A stretch of DNA of 64,000 nt from Ensifer adhaerens (GTDB taxonomy: Bacteria > Pseudomonadota > Alphaproteobacteria > Rhizobiales > Rhizobiaceae), in assembly GCF_020035535.1 (NCBI RefSeq), contig NZ_CP083349.1, positions 3,801,001 through 3,865,000 on the forward strand. The letters run 5' to 3'. Of this stretch, positions 17,028 to 27,542 are shown in pieces; within the stretch, counting starts at the first letter, position 1, and each line of letters begins with the position of its first letter. The position numbers were made by a program, and so were the translations under genes. The notes under the pieces were generated by a model. It did not search any database. It had not been told where the DNA came from and was given only the letters and a program-made list of their open reading frames with translations.

Positions 17028-17867
17028 ATGACCGCACGCATGGACAAGAGATTTGCCGATGTGGCGGCCGAAGGACGTCCGGTCCTCGTCACCTACTTCA
17101 TGGCCGGCGATCCGGATTTCGAGACGTCGCTTTCGATCATGAAGGCGTTGCCGAAAGCTGGCGCCGACGTCATCGAACTCGGCATGCCCTTTTCCGATCC
17201 GATGGCCGATGGCCCGGCGATCCAGCTTGCCGGTCAGCGCGCGCTGAAGGGCGGCCAGACGCTCGCCAAGACGCTTGAGATCGCTCGCCGTTTCCGTGAA
17301 GACGACCAGCGCACGCCGATCGTGCTGATGGGCTACTACAATCCGATCTATATCTACGGCGTTGACCGTTTCCTGACCGATGCGCTCGCCGCCGGCATCG
17401 ACGGCCTCATCGTCGTCGACCTGCCGCCGGAGATGGACGACGAACTCTGCATCCCGGCGCTTGAGAAGGGCATCAACTTCATTCGCCTGGCGACGCCGAC
17501 GACAGATGAGCGTCGCCTACCGAAGGTGCTCGAAAACACCTCCGGTTTCGTCTATTACGTCTCGATGAACGGCATCACCGGCTCGGCTCTGCCCGATCCG
17601 TCGTTGATCGGCGGCGCCGTCGCGCGTATCAAGGCGCATACCTCTCTGCCGGTCTGCGTCGGTTTCGGCGTCAAGACGGCGGAACATGCAAGAGCCATCG
17701 GTGCATCCGCCGATGGCGTGGTCGTCGGTACGGCGATCGTCAACCAGATCGCGTCGAGCCTGACCGAAGAGGGCAAGGCGACCGACGCGACGGTTCCGGG
17801 TGTTGAAGCGCTGGTCAGAGGGCTCTCGGCAGGAGTGCGGTCCGCACGCCTCGCAGCAGCCGAATAA
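17028..17867 (+). CDS. trpA: Tryptophan synthase alpha subunit
   Basis: A 279-residue TIM barrel that cleaves indole-3-glycerol phosphate to indole. The catalytic Glu is E50 in [10 protein letters not shown] and the catalytic Asp is D61 in MADGP. The phosphate-binding loops are visible in VGFGVKT and GVVVGTAIV. It is the last gene of trpFBA, and accD begins 50 bp later. Confidence 0.97.
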   Translation: MTARMDKRFADVAAEGRPVLVTYFMAGDPDFETSLSIMKALPKAGADVIELGMPFSDPMADGPAIQLAGQRALKGGQTLAKTLEIARRFREDDQRTPIVLMGYYNPIYIYGVDRFLTDALAAGIDGLIVVDLPPEMDDELCIPALEKGINFIRLATPTTDERRLPKVLENTSGFVYYVSMNGITGSALPDPSLIGGAVARIKAHTSLPVCVGFGVKTAEHARAIGASADGVVVGTAIVNQIASSLTEEGKATDATVPGVEALVRGLSAGVRSARLAAAE

Positions 17868-17917
17868 TTGCCTATATTAGCGCGCACAACCCGAAGAAAG
17901 TCTTCAGGAGTTACTAA

Positions 17918-18832
17918 GTGAACTGGATCACAAACTACGTTCGGCCGAAGATCAACTCGATGCTGGGCCGCCGGGAAGTTCCGGAAAACCTCTGGATCAA
18001 GTGCCCGGAAACCGGGGAGATGGTGTTCCACCGGGATCTCGAGGAAAACAAGTGGGTCATCCCGCAGTCCGGCTTCCACATGAAGATGCCGGCCAAGGCG
18101 CGGTTGAAGGACCTGTTCGACGGCGGCATCTATGAGGCGTTCCCGCAGCCCAAGGTTGCCCAGGACCCGCTGAAATTCCGCGATTCCAAGAAGTATGTCG
18201 ACCGTCTGCGCGACAGCCGTACCAAGACCGAGCTCGAAGACACGATCGTCGCTGGCCTCGGCCGCGTTCAGGGTGTCAAGCTCGTTGGCGTCGTGCACGA
18301 GTTCAACTTCATCGGCGGCTCGCTCGGAATGGCGGCCGGAGAGGCGATCATCAAGGCCTTCGAAAGGGCAATCGCCGAGAAGTGCCCGCTGGTCATTTTC
18401 CCGGCATCGGGCGGCGCCCGCATGCAGGAAGGCATCCTGTCGCTGATGCAGCTGCCGCGCACGACGGTTGCCGTCAACATGCTGAAGGAAGCCGGTCTTC
18501 CCTACATCGTCGTGCTCACCAACCCGACGACCGGTGGCGTCACCGCATCCTATGCGATGCTTGGCGATATCCACATGGCCGAGCCAGGCGCCGAAATCGG
18601 CTTTGCCGGCAAGCGGGTGATCGAGCAGACGTTGCGTGAGAAGCTGCCGGAAGGCTTCCAGACCTCGGAATACCTGCTGGAGCACGGCATGATTGACATG
18701 GTCGTCAAGCGCCATGACCTTCCGTCGACGCTCGCTCGGGTCCTGAAGATCCTGATGAAGAAGCCGGCAGAAGCCTCGAAGCTCAACGGCGGCACGCAGC
18801 CGGCCGCTTTGCCGGTCGCGGCAAGCGCTTAA
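17918..18832 (+). CDS. accD: Acetyl-CoA carboxylase carboxyltransferase beta subunit
   Basis: A 304-residue carboxyltransferase subunit for malonyl-CoA synthesis, working with AccA (coded elsewhere). The crotonase-like carboxyltransferase core is intact, with [24 protein letters not shown] and [14 protein letters not shown]. The N-terminal zinc ribbon of E. coli AccD is not conserved: of its four cysteines only the one in WIKCPETGE remains, and the CPKC pair is replaced by IPQS. The GTG start at 17918 follows CAGGAG. TATATT at 17872-17877 may be part of a promoter between trpA and accD. Confidence 0.96.
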   Translation: MNWITNYVRPKINSMLGRREVPENLWIKCPETGEMVFHRDLEENKWVIPQSGFHMKMPAKARLKDLFDGGIYEAFPQPKVAQDPLKFRDSKKYVDRLRDSRTKTELEDTIVAGLGRVQGVKLVGVVHEFNFIGGSLGMAAGEAIIKAFERAIAEKCPLVIFPASGGARMQEGILSLMQLPRTTVAVNMLKEAGLPYIVVLTNPTTGGVTASYAMLGDIHMAEPGAEIGFAGKRVIEQTLREKLPEGFQTSEYLLEHGMIDMVVKRHDLPSTLARVLKILMKKPAEASKLNGGTQPAALPVAASA

Positions 18833-18888
18833 GGCTGCTGTTCCAAGAAAAATCTGAACCGGATTTCTGGAACTGGGCACAAAAAATG

Positions 18889-18913
18889 AACATCTCCGCG
18901 CGACGGAGATGTT
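18889..18913. repeat. Perfect hairpin between accD and folC
   Basis: AACATCTCCG and CGGAGATGTT make a 10-bp stem with a 5-nt loop, 34 bp before the folC start. An A6 run precedes it (a T run on the minus strand) but no T run follows, so it is not a standard plus-strand terminator. It may shape the folC leader. Confidence 0.6.
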
Positions 18914-18946
18914 TCGGCAGTCGAGCTTGTCGCGGTGGGGTGAGAG

Positions 18947-20290
18947 ATGACAGCGGTGGAAGCCAGCGAAGCGGGCTATGAGATCGAAAAACTCCTTGCC
19001 CTCCACCCCAAGGGCTTTGACCTGTCGCTGGACAGGATCACCCGGCTTCTTGCCGCGCTCGGCAATCCGCAGGACCGCCTGCCACCGGTGATCCATGTCG
19101 CCGGCACCAATGGCAAGGGCTCGGCAACGGCGTTTTCGCGGTCAATCCTGGAGGCCGCTGGTCTCAGCGTTCACGTCCACACCTCGCCGCATCTCGTCAA
19201 TTGGCACGAGCGTTACCGCCTCGGCGTCAAGGGCGGCAGGGGCAGGCTCGTCAGCGACCCTGTTCTGGCCGAGGCCGTGCGTCGGGTGGCTCAAGCGAAT
19301 GCTGGCGAGAAGATCACCGTCTTTGAAATCCTGACCGCGGTCACCTTCCTGCTCTTCGCCGAGCACCCCGCGGATGTCGCGATCATCGAGGTTGGCCTCG
19401 GTGGCCGTTTCGACGCGACCAATGTCATAGCCCGACCCGCCGTCTCGGTCATCATGCCGATCTCGTTGGACCATCAGGCCTATCTGGGTGATCGGGTGGA
19501 ACTGATCGCCGCGGAAAAGGCCGGCATCATGAAGCGCGGCTGCCCGGTGGTGATCGGCCACCAGGAGGAAGAGGCCGCGCGCGACGTGCTGATCTCGACG
19601 GCCGAGCGTCTCGGCTGCCCGATGTTCGTTTATGGCCAGGATTTCATGGCGCATGAGGAATTCGGCCGTCTCATCTATCAGGACGGGAGCGGGCTCTCCG
19701 ATCTGCCATTACCGAAGCTGCCGGGACGTCACCAGTACGCCAATGCCGCCGCCGCCATTCGGGCCGTGCGGGCCGCGGGCTTCGATGTTTCGGAGGCGGC
19801 GATCGAGAAGGGGCTTGCCGGTGTCGAGTGGCCGGGGCGCCTGCAGCGCCTGACGAGCGGCAAGCTTACACGCTACGGCCCGGCCGATGCAGAAATCTGG
19901 GTCGATGGTGGCCACAATCCCGGTGCCGGCCAGGTGATCGCGGAGGCGATGGCGACCTTCGAAGAACGCGAATCGCGCCCCTTGTTCCTGATCATCGGCA
20001 TGATCAACACCAAGGATCCGATCGGCTACTTCCGGGCGTTTCTGGATCTCGCCGAACAGGTCTTCACCGTTCCGATCCGTGGTTCGGATGCGGGTCTTGA
20101 CCCGGTGGCGCTTGCCACTGACGCCGCGGCTGTCGGGTTTGAGGCTTCGGCCGTCTCCTCCGTCGCCGAAGCGCTGACGATCATTGCCAATCTGGTCGAT
20201 GAGGATCCGGCTCCGCCGCGCATCCTGATCGGCGGCTCGCTCTATCTCGTCGGCGATGTTCTCGCCGACAATGGCACGCCGCCGAAGTGA
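18947..20290 (+). CDS. folC: Bifunctional dihydrofolate synthase / folylpolyglutamate synthase
   Basis: A 447-residue Mur-ligase-family enzyme that adds glutamate to dihydropteroate and to folates. The ATP loop is VAGTNGKGSATAF (about residue 50-62), and the family stretch HTSPHLVNWHERYR follows. The carbamylated-Lys region SLDHQAYLGD and C-terminal DGGHNPGAG are also present. The start has GGTGAGAG upstream. Its transcript likely ends at the shared terminator before trxA. Confidence 0.96.
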   Translation: MTAVEASEAGYEIEKLLALHPKGFDLSLDRITRLLAALGNPQDRLPPVIHVAGTNGKGSATAFSRSILEAAGLSVHVHTSPHLVNWHERYRLGVKGGRGRLVSDPVLAEAVRRVAQANAGEKITVFEILTAVTFLLFAEHPADVAIIEVGLGGRFDATNVIARPAVSVIMPISLDHQAYLGDRVELIAAEKAGIMKRGCPVVIGHQEEEAARDVLISTAERLGCPMFVYGQDFMAHEEFGRLIYQDGSGLSDLPLPKLPGRHQYANAAAAIRAVRAAGFDVSEAAIEKGLAGVEWPGRLQRLTSGKLTRYGPADAEIWVDGGHNPGAGQVIAEAMATFEERESRPLFLIIGMINTKDPIGYFRAFLDLAEQVFTVPIRGSDAGLDPVALATDAAAVGFEASAVSSVAEALTIIANLVDEDPAPPRILIGGSLYLVGDVLADNGTPPK

Positions 20291-20334
20291 TCCGCCGGTG
20301 GCGCCGCCTTCTGGAAATGCCAGATTCAAGATAA

Positions 20335-20362
20335 GAAAAAAGCCCGGCATGCCGGGCTTTCT
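20335..20362. terminator. Bidirectional terminator between folC and trxA
   Basis: A perfect 22-bp palindrome at 20339-20360 (arms AAAGCCCGGCA/TGCCGGGCTTT) has an A run on its left, which is a T run for minus-strand trxA transcripts, and CTTT on its right for folC. Confidence 0.85.
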
Positions 20363-20384
20363 GCTGCGGTAGTCAGCGAAGGTT

Positions 20385-20708
20385 TCAGGCGACCGCCGTG
20401 GAGATCCACGAGGAAAGGGCCGTCTTCGGCGCAGCGCCAACCTTGATGTCAGCCACTTCGCCAGCCTTGAACATGGCCAGTGTCGGGATCGAGCGGACGC
20501 CGTACTGGGCGGCCAGTTCCGGGTTTTCGTCAATGTTGAGCTTGGCAACCTTGACCTTGCCGGCGAGTTCGTTCGAGATTTCCTCGAGGCTCGGCGCGAT
20601 CATTTTGCACGGGCCGCACCATTCAGCCCAGAAATCGACAACCACCGGCTCGGCGGAGTTCAGCACTTCCTGCTGAAAATTGGACGTATCGACCTTTACA
20701 GTAGCCAT
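20385..20708 (-). CDS. trxA: Thioredoxin
   Basis: A 107-residue classic thioredoxin with the redox motif WCGPC (C31/C34), the buried Asp in VVVDFW and the cis-Pro in RSIPT. It reduces disulphides in the cytoplasm, including those of ribonucleotide reductase. It lies 86 bp after addA on the same strand and may be read with it or from its own promoter. Confidence 0.97.
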   Translation of the reverse strand: MATVKVDTSNFQQEVLNSAEPVVVDFWAEWCGPCKMIAPSLEEISNELAGKVKVAKLNIDENPELAAQYGVRSIPTLAMFKAGEVADIKVGAAPKTALSSWISTAVA

Positions 20709-20794
20709 AGGCTGCTCCTTGCGTTCGGAATGGCAGTATCCAGATGTTGTGTCTCATGTGAGATGGCACCGCTGGATTTTCAATATCGGGTATC

Positions 20795-23700
20795 TCACTT
20801 TGTCGCGAGGTCTTCAAGGCTCCTGTCGAGCGCCTGATCCGCTACGACATGGATTGCCGGCCCTTCGGTAAAGATCAGCACGCATCGGAACGCGTGTCCG
20901 GGATAGAGTGGCCGCAACAGCTCGCGATAGATCGCAAGCTGTGCCCTGTAGGCGAAGGGGATATCACCTTGCGAAGCCGGCACCTGCCGGTTCGTCTTGA
21001 AATCCGCAATGGTCACGATGCCGTTGCTGACGGCGAGCCGGTCGATGCGGCCGGAGACCGCGTGCTCGCGGGTGCCGAGGGTCAACGTGCCCATGATCGA
21101 GACTTCGGCACGGCTGCCGGTCGAGAAGAGCGCCTCCAGATCCGGGTGGTCGAGCACGTTTTCAACGCCGGAAATCAGCGCCGAGCGCTGTTCGGGCGAC
21201 CAACGGGGCACGGAACGCAGGAGGTAGCGTTCGGCTGCGGCGCGGCGATCGTGGCCGGCAATCATCGAGGGCAGAACCTGCAGGAGCCGGTGCAGGATGG
21301 CGCCGCGCAACATCGAGAGATTGGCCGGTGTCTTCTCTGAAAAGAGCGCGGATCCGACGAGCGCATCACCGTCATCCTCGTCGATGGCGATACCGACGCC
21401 GGAGGGGCTTAGCGGCCGCGGCAGCTGCTTCTGCGGCGGCAACGGTGTCGAGAGTGCTTTTGGCAGGCCGGATGCCGGGCGACTGGCGTCCGGTGCCGGC
21501 GTGCCCTCGGAGGGAAGGTCGCGTTCAAGCTGCTTCTCGCGCCAGGCATGGCCTGACCATTCCTCGCCGCCCGCATGAAAGGTCTTCGGGTGGCCGCGGC
21601 CATTTTCGTCGCCGGTGAGGCTTGCCTGAACCATAGCATGCCATGTTTCGGCGACGGTCCTCTGCCCGCGATAACCGCAGACGATCAAGCGATCGGCAGC
21701 GCGGGTCATGCCGACATAGAGCAGGCGGCGATACTCTTCCTCGGCGAGCGTCTTCAATCGGTCGCCGTCTGCGGTCACGAGCGTGTTCGATTCCGAGCCC
21801 GGTGCGCGCCACACCGGCAACGACAGGGCGGCGCCATTCCGTTGGGAGAGTTCAAGGAAGCGCAGAGAGGGGACATGCTGGTTGCTGAACGCCGCGCCAC
21901 CGCCGTCGACGAGGAAGACGACCGGCGCTTCCAGGCCCTTGGCGGCGTGCACCGTCATGATCCGCACTTCGTCGCGCTCCTTGTCCTGCTCGCGCTTGAC
22001 CGTCGGCGCCTCCATTTCCAGCGTCGAAACGAACGCCTGCAGGCCGGGGAGACCGCTTCTTTCCTGATCGAGCGCGAAAGTCAGGAACTCGTCGAGAATG
22101 TCGCTGACCTCGGTGCCGAGCCGCGCCAGGAAGGCGGCCCGGCCGCCATGGACGCCAAGGATGCGGGCATAGAAATCGTGCGGCGCAAGCTGGTCGGCGA
22201 GCGCCATATAACTTTTGAGCGACCTTGCTGTCTGGTGGAACAGGATACCCTCGGCCGCCTCGGCCTGCAGCCGTTGCCAGAGGCTTTCGCCTTCCTTGCG
22301 TCGGGCTGCGAGCTCGAACAGCGCGTCTTCCCCGAGGTTGAACAGCGGGCTCTTCAGCAGCGCGGCGAGTGACAGGTCGTCTTGCGGCAAGAGGGCGAAG
22401 CGTCCAAGTGCCAGCAGGTCCTGAACGGCAATATGTTTGGTGAGTACCAGGCGGTCGGCGCCGGCGACCGGAATGTTGTTTCGGCGCTTGAGAGCGCGGG
22501 TCAGGGCGTTCACGAAGGCGTCGCGCTTGCGGACCAGCACGATCACGTCGCCCGGACGCATCGGTCGGCGAATGCCCTTCTCGACGATCGTCTCCTTGCC
22601 AATCCAGCTCTCCAGCGTGGCTGCGATCCGGCGAGCGAGGATATTGACCGGTGCACTCTCGGGTGCCGCGTCGAATGCCGCTGTCCACTCCTCGTCCGTG
22701 TCAGTCGGCTCGGTGGCAATCACCTCCCAGATGTCGACCGCGCCGGGATGTCCGATGCGGTTCGACGCATGGACGACGGGCTCGTTGCGGGCGCTGAGGC
22801 CCCGGGCATGCGCCGGATTGGCAAAGACGGCATCGACGGCAGAAAGCACGTCGACGGTCGAGCGGAAGGAGAGCTGCAGGCGGATGGGTTCGAAGGCCTT
22901 GCCGCCGTCGCGGACCCGCCGCTCGGTTTCCTGGCTCTCGCGTGAAAACCGCTCCGGCCGCGCGCCCTGGAAGGAGTAGATCGACTGCTTCTCGTCGCCA
23001 ACGGCGAACATGGTACGGGCGGTGCCCCGCGCGCTTTCACCAGAGAAGAAATCGGCAGCCAGCGCCTGGATGATCGTCCATTGCGTCGGGCTGGTATCCT
23101 GGGCCTCGTCGACGAGGATGTGGTCGATGCCCTTGTCGAGCTTGTAATGCACCCAGGCGCTGACGTCGCCGCGGGCAAAGAGCGCCGCCGTGCGGTTGAT
23201 CAGGTCCTCGAAATCGAGCTGGCTGCGTCGCCGCTTGAGTTCCTCGTAGTCGACGTTGAGCCTTTCTGCGAGCGTCAGCGCGGCAAGCGTCGCCTCGAAC
23301 ATCTTGAGAATGCTGATGTGATCGATGCAGGCGACGACGTGGCGGTAGGCTTCATCCACGAGGTCAATGAGATCGGGCGCCGCCTGCTGCATCGCCTTGT
23401 TGAGGAAGGTCGATTGTGCCCGGGCCTTGCCAGTCCCAGTGAAGAACAAATGCCTGAGACCGTCATAGCGTGCACCCACATCCGTGAGTTTGGAGACGGT
23501 CCTCAGCCCTTCCGCAAAGTCGAGCACCTTTGATCCGCCGACACTCGTGGCCAGCGAGACGTACCGTTCCAGGGAGGCGCCGTTCAGTCCCGACAGGGGC
23601 CAGATCGCGGCCATCGCGCTGTCGACGCTTTCGTCCGGTGTCAGCTTCAGGGCACGGCGCAACTCCGCCTCGGTGCCACCGTGCGCATCGGCATGCTCGA

Positions 23701-24364
23701 GGAAGGCCTGGATCGAGGTACGGTTCTCGACGATCGCCGCGAGCAGTTTTTCAAGTCCGGTATCGTCGGCAAGGTCGAGCACGGTGGCGAAGGCGCGCGC
23801 CAGTTCCGGATCGTCCTTGGCCGCCGTCGCCGTCAGCAGCATGCGGCGTGCATCGGCAAGCAGCACGGCGGCAGCGCGATCGTCGAGAACCGAGAAATGC
23901 CCGGCGACGTTGGCTTCCAGCGGAAACTGATGCAGCAGCGCCTCGCAGAAGGCGTGGATCGTCTGGATCTTGAGGCCACCGGGCGTTTCGAGCGCGCGGG
24001 CGAACAGGCGACGCGCTTCTTGCAGCTTCAGCAGACCAGGGCGTTCGCCCTCGATCGCCTCGATTCGCTTTTCGAGCGTCGCGTCGTCGAGCGTGACCCA
24101 CTCGGCCAGCCGTTCGAAGACGCGGTTCGACATTTCCGATGCCGCCGCCTTGGTATAGGTGAGGCACAGGATCGCCGAGGGACGGCAGCCGGCAAGCAGC
24201 AGCCGGATCACCCGCTGGGTCAGCACGTGGGTCTTGCCGGAACCGGCATTGGCCGAAACCCAGGCGGAACGCGCAGGGTCGGAGGCAAGCGACTGCCGAC
24301 GCGAGGTCCAGTCGAGCCAGCCCTGCGGCGTCGCCTGTTCGGGGCCGAGGCTGTCATCCCTCAT
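20795..24364 (-). CDS. addA: AddA, helicase-nuclease subunit of AddAB double-strand break repair
   Basis: A 1189-residue UvrD/RecB-like helicase with a C-terminal RecB-family nuclease. Walker A is SANAGSGKT (residues 37-45), motif II is VDEAQDTSPTQW, and FAVGDEKQSIYSFQGA is motif III. The nuclease motif near the C-terminus is SGRIDRLAV...IADFKTNR (D-DxK). With AddB it resects double-strand ends for RecA. The ATG at 24364 is chosen because it overlaps the addB end by 11 nt and follows AGGAGG; an earlier in-frame start would extend far into addB. Confidence 0.95.
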   Translation of the reverse strand: MRDDSLGPEQATPQGWLDWTSRRQSLASDPARSAWVSANAGSGKTHVLTQRVIRLLLAGCRPSAILCLTYTKAAASEMSNRVFERLAEWVTLDDATLEKRIEAIEGERPGLLKLQEARRLFARALETPGGLKIQTIHAFCEALLHQFPLEANVAGHFSVLDDRAAAVLLADARRMLLTATAAKDDPELARAFATVLDLADDTGLEKLLAAIVENRTSIQAFLEHADAHGGTEAELRRALKLTPDESVDSAMAAIWPLSGLNGASLERYVSLATSVGGSKVLDFAEGLRTVSKLTDVGARYDGLRHLFFTGTGKARAQSTFLNKAMQQAAPDLIDLVDEAYRHVVACIDHISILKMFEATLAALTLAERLNVDYEELKRRRSQLDFEDLINRTAALFARGDVSAWVHYKLDKGIDHILVDEAQDTSPTQWTIIQALAADFFSGESARGTARTMFAVGDEKQSIYSFQGARPERFSRESQETERRVRDGGKAFEPIRLQLSFRSTVDVLSAVDAVFANPAHARGLSARNEPVVHASNRIGHPGAVDIWEVIATEPTDTDEEWTAAFDAAPESAPVNILARRIAATLESWIGKETIVEKGIRRPMRPGDVIVLVRKRDAFVNALTRALKRRNNIPVAGADRLVLTKHIAVQDLLALGRFALLPQDDLSLAALLKSPLFNLGEDALFELAARRKEGESLWQRLQAEAAEGILFHQTARSLKSYMALADQLAPHDFYARILGVHGGRAAFLARLGTEVSDILDEFLTFALDQERSGLPGLQAFVSTLEMEAPTVKREQDKERDEVRIMTVHAAKGLEAPVVFLVDGGGAAFSNQHVPSLRFLELSQRNGAALSLPVWRAPGSESNTLVTADGDRLKTLAEEEYRRLLYVGMTRAADRLIVCGYRGQRTVAETWHAMVQASLTGDENGRGHPKTFHAGGEEWSGHAWREKQLERDLPSEGTPAPDASRPASGLPKALSTPLPPQKQLPRPLSPSGVGIAIDEDDGDALVGSALFSEKTPANLSMLRGAILHRLLQVLPSMIAGHDRRAAAERYLLRSVPRWSPEQRSALISGVENVLDHPDLEALFSTGSRAEVSIMGTLTLGTREHAVSGRIDRLAVSNGIVTIADFKTNRQVPASQGDIPFAYRAQLAIYRELLRPLYPGHAFRCVLIFTEGPAIHVVADQALDRSLEDLATK

Positions 24365-27300
24365 CGCCGTCCTCCTCTTCGCTGTCGGCTGTCGACCATT
24401 CGGCCACGCGTGCCAAATGGTCATATTCGCCGCCGTAATCGCGCTCTTTCTGAACAATCACGCGTGATGCAAAGCCATGCCTGCCCGAAAGCAGCGCACT
24501 CAGGAGCTTTCTGAGCTCGGTAAGGGATTCGTCGGCGAGTAGGTCGGCGGATTTGGTTTCCTTGGCTTTGCTGCCCTCGTTATTGACCGTCTCGTGCTTG
24601 AAACGCGATCCGGGCTTGAGCCGGACATAGAGCAGAGATTGCGGATGACTGGGGGGCACATCCTTGAAGGCACCGGCCTTGAGAGCGGCCGCTTCGAGGG
24701 CGAGCTGCGGGTCGAGCAGCACACGCGCCTCCTTGACCGATGGGCTGGAGCCGGTCTTGTAGTCGATGATCTCGACGCTGCCGTCGGTCAGCGTATCGAG
24801 CCGGTCGGCAATGCCGGTCAGCCGCATGTCGGCGACGCCAAGCTCCATCGATGCGGCCACCTCGGTGCGCGAACGACGCAGGAAGCGGGCGCGGTCCCGT
24901 TCCCATTTGATGAAGGCCAAGCCGACGGCGGCAAAGCGCGGCCGCCAGATCGTATCGATATGCGTTGGCAGTCGTGCCTCGTCGAAAGCCTCGTTCAGCA
25001 GCCGCTGCATCGCTTCCTCGGCTGCACGGGACTGGAGGTCGAAACCGCCGCGGACGAAACGCTCGACGATCTGGTGATAGAGTGTGCCGCGCTCGGCAGG
25101 ACCCGGGTCACTGTTGAACGGCAGCAACGGGTGCAGGCGAAGGATCCGTCGGGCGTAGATCGCGTAGGGGTCGCGCCTCAGCCGTGAAACTTCGCTGAAG
25201 GAGTATTTGCGAGGCTGTAGGTCCGCCGGCGGCTTGGGGGCAGGGCGCTCGGCCAGTGGCTGCCTTCCTCCGTCGTCCAGCATGCGGGCCCAGGCCAGAT
25301 AGTCCGAACCATTGGCCCTCAAGGCTGCCGTCAGCCGTTCGCCGCCGAGTGCCAGCAAGCGCTGCAGCCAGCGCGAGGCGACGGTGGGTGCTGCGCCCTG
25401 GCGCATGGAGCGGGTGAAGATCAGCCGTCTTGTGCCGCAGGCCATCTGGAAGTCGTGCGCGAGCTGGCCGATTCGCCGCTCGGGCGGCTCGAGACCGATG
25501 CCCGTCTTCATCGTGCGCGACAGGAACGGGTCGTTGGCGGTCTGGCCCGGCCAATTGCCCTCGTTCATGGCGCCGAGCACCACCAGATCCATGCTCTGCA
25601 AGCGGGACTCCAGCGCACCAAAGATGAAGACCCGCGGATGGCGCATGGAACGCGGCTTGACCGCAGCACCTGCCGCAAGCGCCTCCATGACGTCGCACCA
25701 TTGCGGCCCGTCCGCAGTCATCTGGCCATCGGTTTCGATGATGCCGCGAAGCAGGGTCGCGAGCGTATCCGCCGCCTCGCCGGACCAGAGCCCGCCGAGA
25801 TCACCGCGCTCGTCGGCTGACGCTGCTTCCAGCGCCTGGCCACTGCGCGTCGCCCAGTCGGCGAAAGTGAACTCCTCCGAAAATACACGGCTGCCGTCCT
25901 TGCTGCGCGTGAGCGCGGAAGCCAGCGGTGCGACGGCAAGGCCGATCTTCACCGCCAGATCGCGCGCTGCCTGAAGCTCCTCGGTGCCGATCCCGGCCCG
26001 CCACTCCGGTGGGTGGCGATCGGTCTTGTGCCCTGCAATGGCCGCCTCGAGCAGCGGTTCAAGGGCGAGAATGTCGACGGTCGTGGTGCTGCCGCGCAGT
26101 GCCATGCGTTCGAGCGCGTCGGCGCCCTGTCGCATCGCCTCACGCGAAAGCCCGAAACGCGCCAGCGGGTGTTTGAGCAGCGCAACGAAGGGCACGGGAT
26201 CGCCGGGCCGCAGGCTTGCCTCCAGGAGAAGGCGCATAAAGCTGCCCTGTGGCGTCGAGGATAAAGGGGTGCCGGCGGAATCGTCCGCCTCGATGCCGAA
26301 GCGGGCGAGCTCGGCGCCAACCCGTCGCGCGAGATTCCGATCCGGCGTAATCAGCGCCGCCTGGCTCTCGTCGCTGCCTTCGAGTGCCAGCCGCAGCGCA
26401 ACGGCAATTGCCGCCGCCTCCTCGCGTTCGTTGGCGGTTTCGATCAGGGCCGCATCCCTGAAGGCGGCGCGCAGTGAATCGGGATCGAGTTCGCTGCGCA
26501 TTTCGGTCCAGGCATTGGTAGCTTTGGCCGGCAGAAGTGCGTGAGAAAGGATCTCGGCGCGGAAATCGAGGTCGGCCTTAGCATCGGACAAGGCGGTCAC
26601 GTCGGGACGGAGCACGGCCATGCGTTTCAGCAGCCGGTAGAAACCGTATTGCGGGTGGCTGCGGCTTGCCGGGTCCGGCCTGCCGTCGAGTGCTGCGTCG
26701 GCGACGATCATGTCCCATTCGGCATCGCTCATCGTCTGGTCGAGACCGGGCAGCACGATCGTGCCGTTCGGTAGCTTCTGCACGGCGGCGATCAGCGCGG
26801 CGGTGGCCGGAATGGAGCCGGTCGAGCCGGCAATGATGATCGGGCCCTCGATCTTGCCGCTGGCAATGCGCTGCGTCTCGGCCTGCAGGATGGCGTTGCG
26901 GTGACGTGCAGGCGAGGATTGCTTGAGTTCCTCCAGCCGCTCCGGCCAGTAGCTGCGGGCAATCTTCAGGAATTCGAGCGTCAGCTGCCACCAGAGCGCA
27001 TGCTCGCCGGCATCGAGCCGGTCGAGCTCGTCCCAGTCCAGCTCTTCCGTCTCCATCGCATCGATGAGATCGGCAAGATTGCGCGCGAGCCAGACCGCAT
27101 CGGCCGGGCTCGCCGGCGCAATCAGCGGGCTTTCCGCATGGATGTCGAGCACCACCTTCGGCAGGCGGTTGCGCCAGGCGAGGATAAGCCGGCCAAGCTC
27201 GATCAGGCGGGCGGTGCCGGGCAGGGGCGGGGCCAGATCGAGGATCGCCGGGACCTCGGCATCGAAGAAGCCGCTGTCGTCGTCGGTCTCGCCGAGCGCC

Positions 27301-27542
27301 TTGATGGTGGGCAGAATGGTGGAACGGCCGCCGAGCAGATCGACGAATTCGGATCTGAGCACACGGGCCGAGCGCCGCGTCGGCACGAAGATCGTAACGC
27401 CCGCGAGCGGCAGGGGATCGGCCGCGTCGTAGCGGAAGTCCGGGGTCAGGCTACCGTCGCAGAGCTTTTCGGCGAGCGTCTTCAGGAAGGGGAGGCCAGG
27501 CGGGATGGTGAAGACGTTGGACCGGCGGCCGCTCACGCTCAT
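24354..27542 (-). CDS. addB: AddB, nuclease subunit of AddAB (alphaproteobacterial type)
   Basis: A 1062-residue protein of the alphaproteobacterial AddB family. The C-terminal PD-(D/E)xK nuclease shows LTGIADRLDTL and IIDYKTGSSPS. The N-terminus begins with FTIPPGLPFLKTLAE and FVPTRRSARVL and has no Walker A GKT loop. The C-terminal region has no cysteines, so the Fe-S cluster of Bacillus AddB is absent. It acts with AddA in double-strand break resection. The start overlaps the end of the MurU-like gene by 4 nt (ATGA). Confidence 0.93.
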   Translation of the reverse strand: MSVSGRRSNVFTIPPGLPFLKTLAEKLCDGSLTPDFRYDAADPLPLAGVTIFVPTRRSARVLRSEFVDLLGGRSTILPTIKALGETDDDSGFFDAEVPAILDLAPPLPGTARLIELGRLILAWRNRLPKVVLDIHAESPLIAPASPADAVWLARNLADLIDAMETEELDWDELDRLDAGEHALWWQLTLEFLKIARSYWPERLEELKQSSPARHRNAILQAETQRIASGKIEGPIIIAGSTGSIPATAALIAAVQKLPNGTIVLPGLDQTMSDAEWDMIVADAALDGRPDPASRSHPQYGFYRLLKRMAVLRPDVTALSDAKADLDFRAEILSHALLPAKATNAWTEMRSELDPDSLRAAFRDAALIETANEREEAAAIAVALRLALEGSDESQAALITPDRNLARRVGAELARFGIEADDSAGTPLSSTPQGSFMRLLLEASLRPGDPVPFVALLKHPLARFGLSREAMRQGADALERMALRGSTTTVDILALEPLLEAAIAGHKTDRHPPEWRAGIGTEELQAARDLAVKIGLAVAPLASALTRSKDGSRVFSEEFTFADWATRSGQALEAASADERGDLGGLWSGEAADTLATLLRGIIETDGQMTADGPQWCDVMEALAAGAAVKPRSMRHPRVFIFGALESRLQSMDLVVLGAMNEGNWPGQTANDPFLSRTMKTGIGLEPPERRIGQLAHDFQMACGTRRLIFTRSMRQGAAPTVASRWLQRLLALGGERLTAALRANGSDYLAWARMLDDGGRQPLAERPAPKPPADLQPRKYSFSEVSRLRRDPYAIYARRILRLHPLLPFNSDPGPAERGTLYHQIVERFVRGGFDLQSRAAEEAMQRLLNEAFDEARLPTHIDTIWRPRFAAVGLAFIKWERDRARFLRRSRTEVAASMELGVADMRLTGIADRLDTLTDGSVEIIDYKTGSSPSVKEARVLLDPQLALEAAALKAGAFKDVPPSHPQSLLYVRLKPGSRFKHETVNNEGSKAKETKSADLLADESLTELRKLLSALLSGRHGFASRVIVQKERDYGGEYDHLARVAEWSTADSEEEDGDEG

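Noticed and set aside
18889..18913. Hairpin between accD and folC as an RNA switch
   Set aside because: A single short stem with no further conserved-looking structure; not enough for a riboswitch call.
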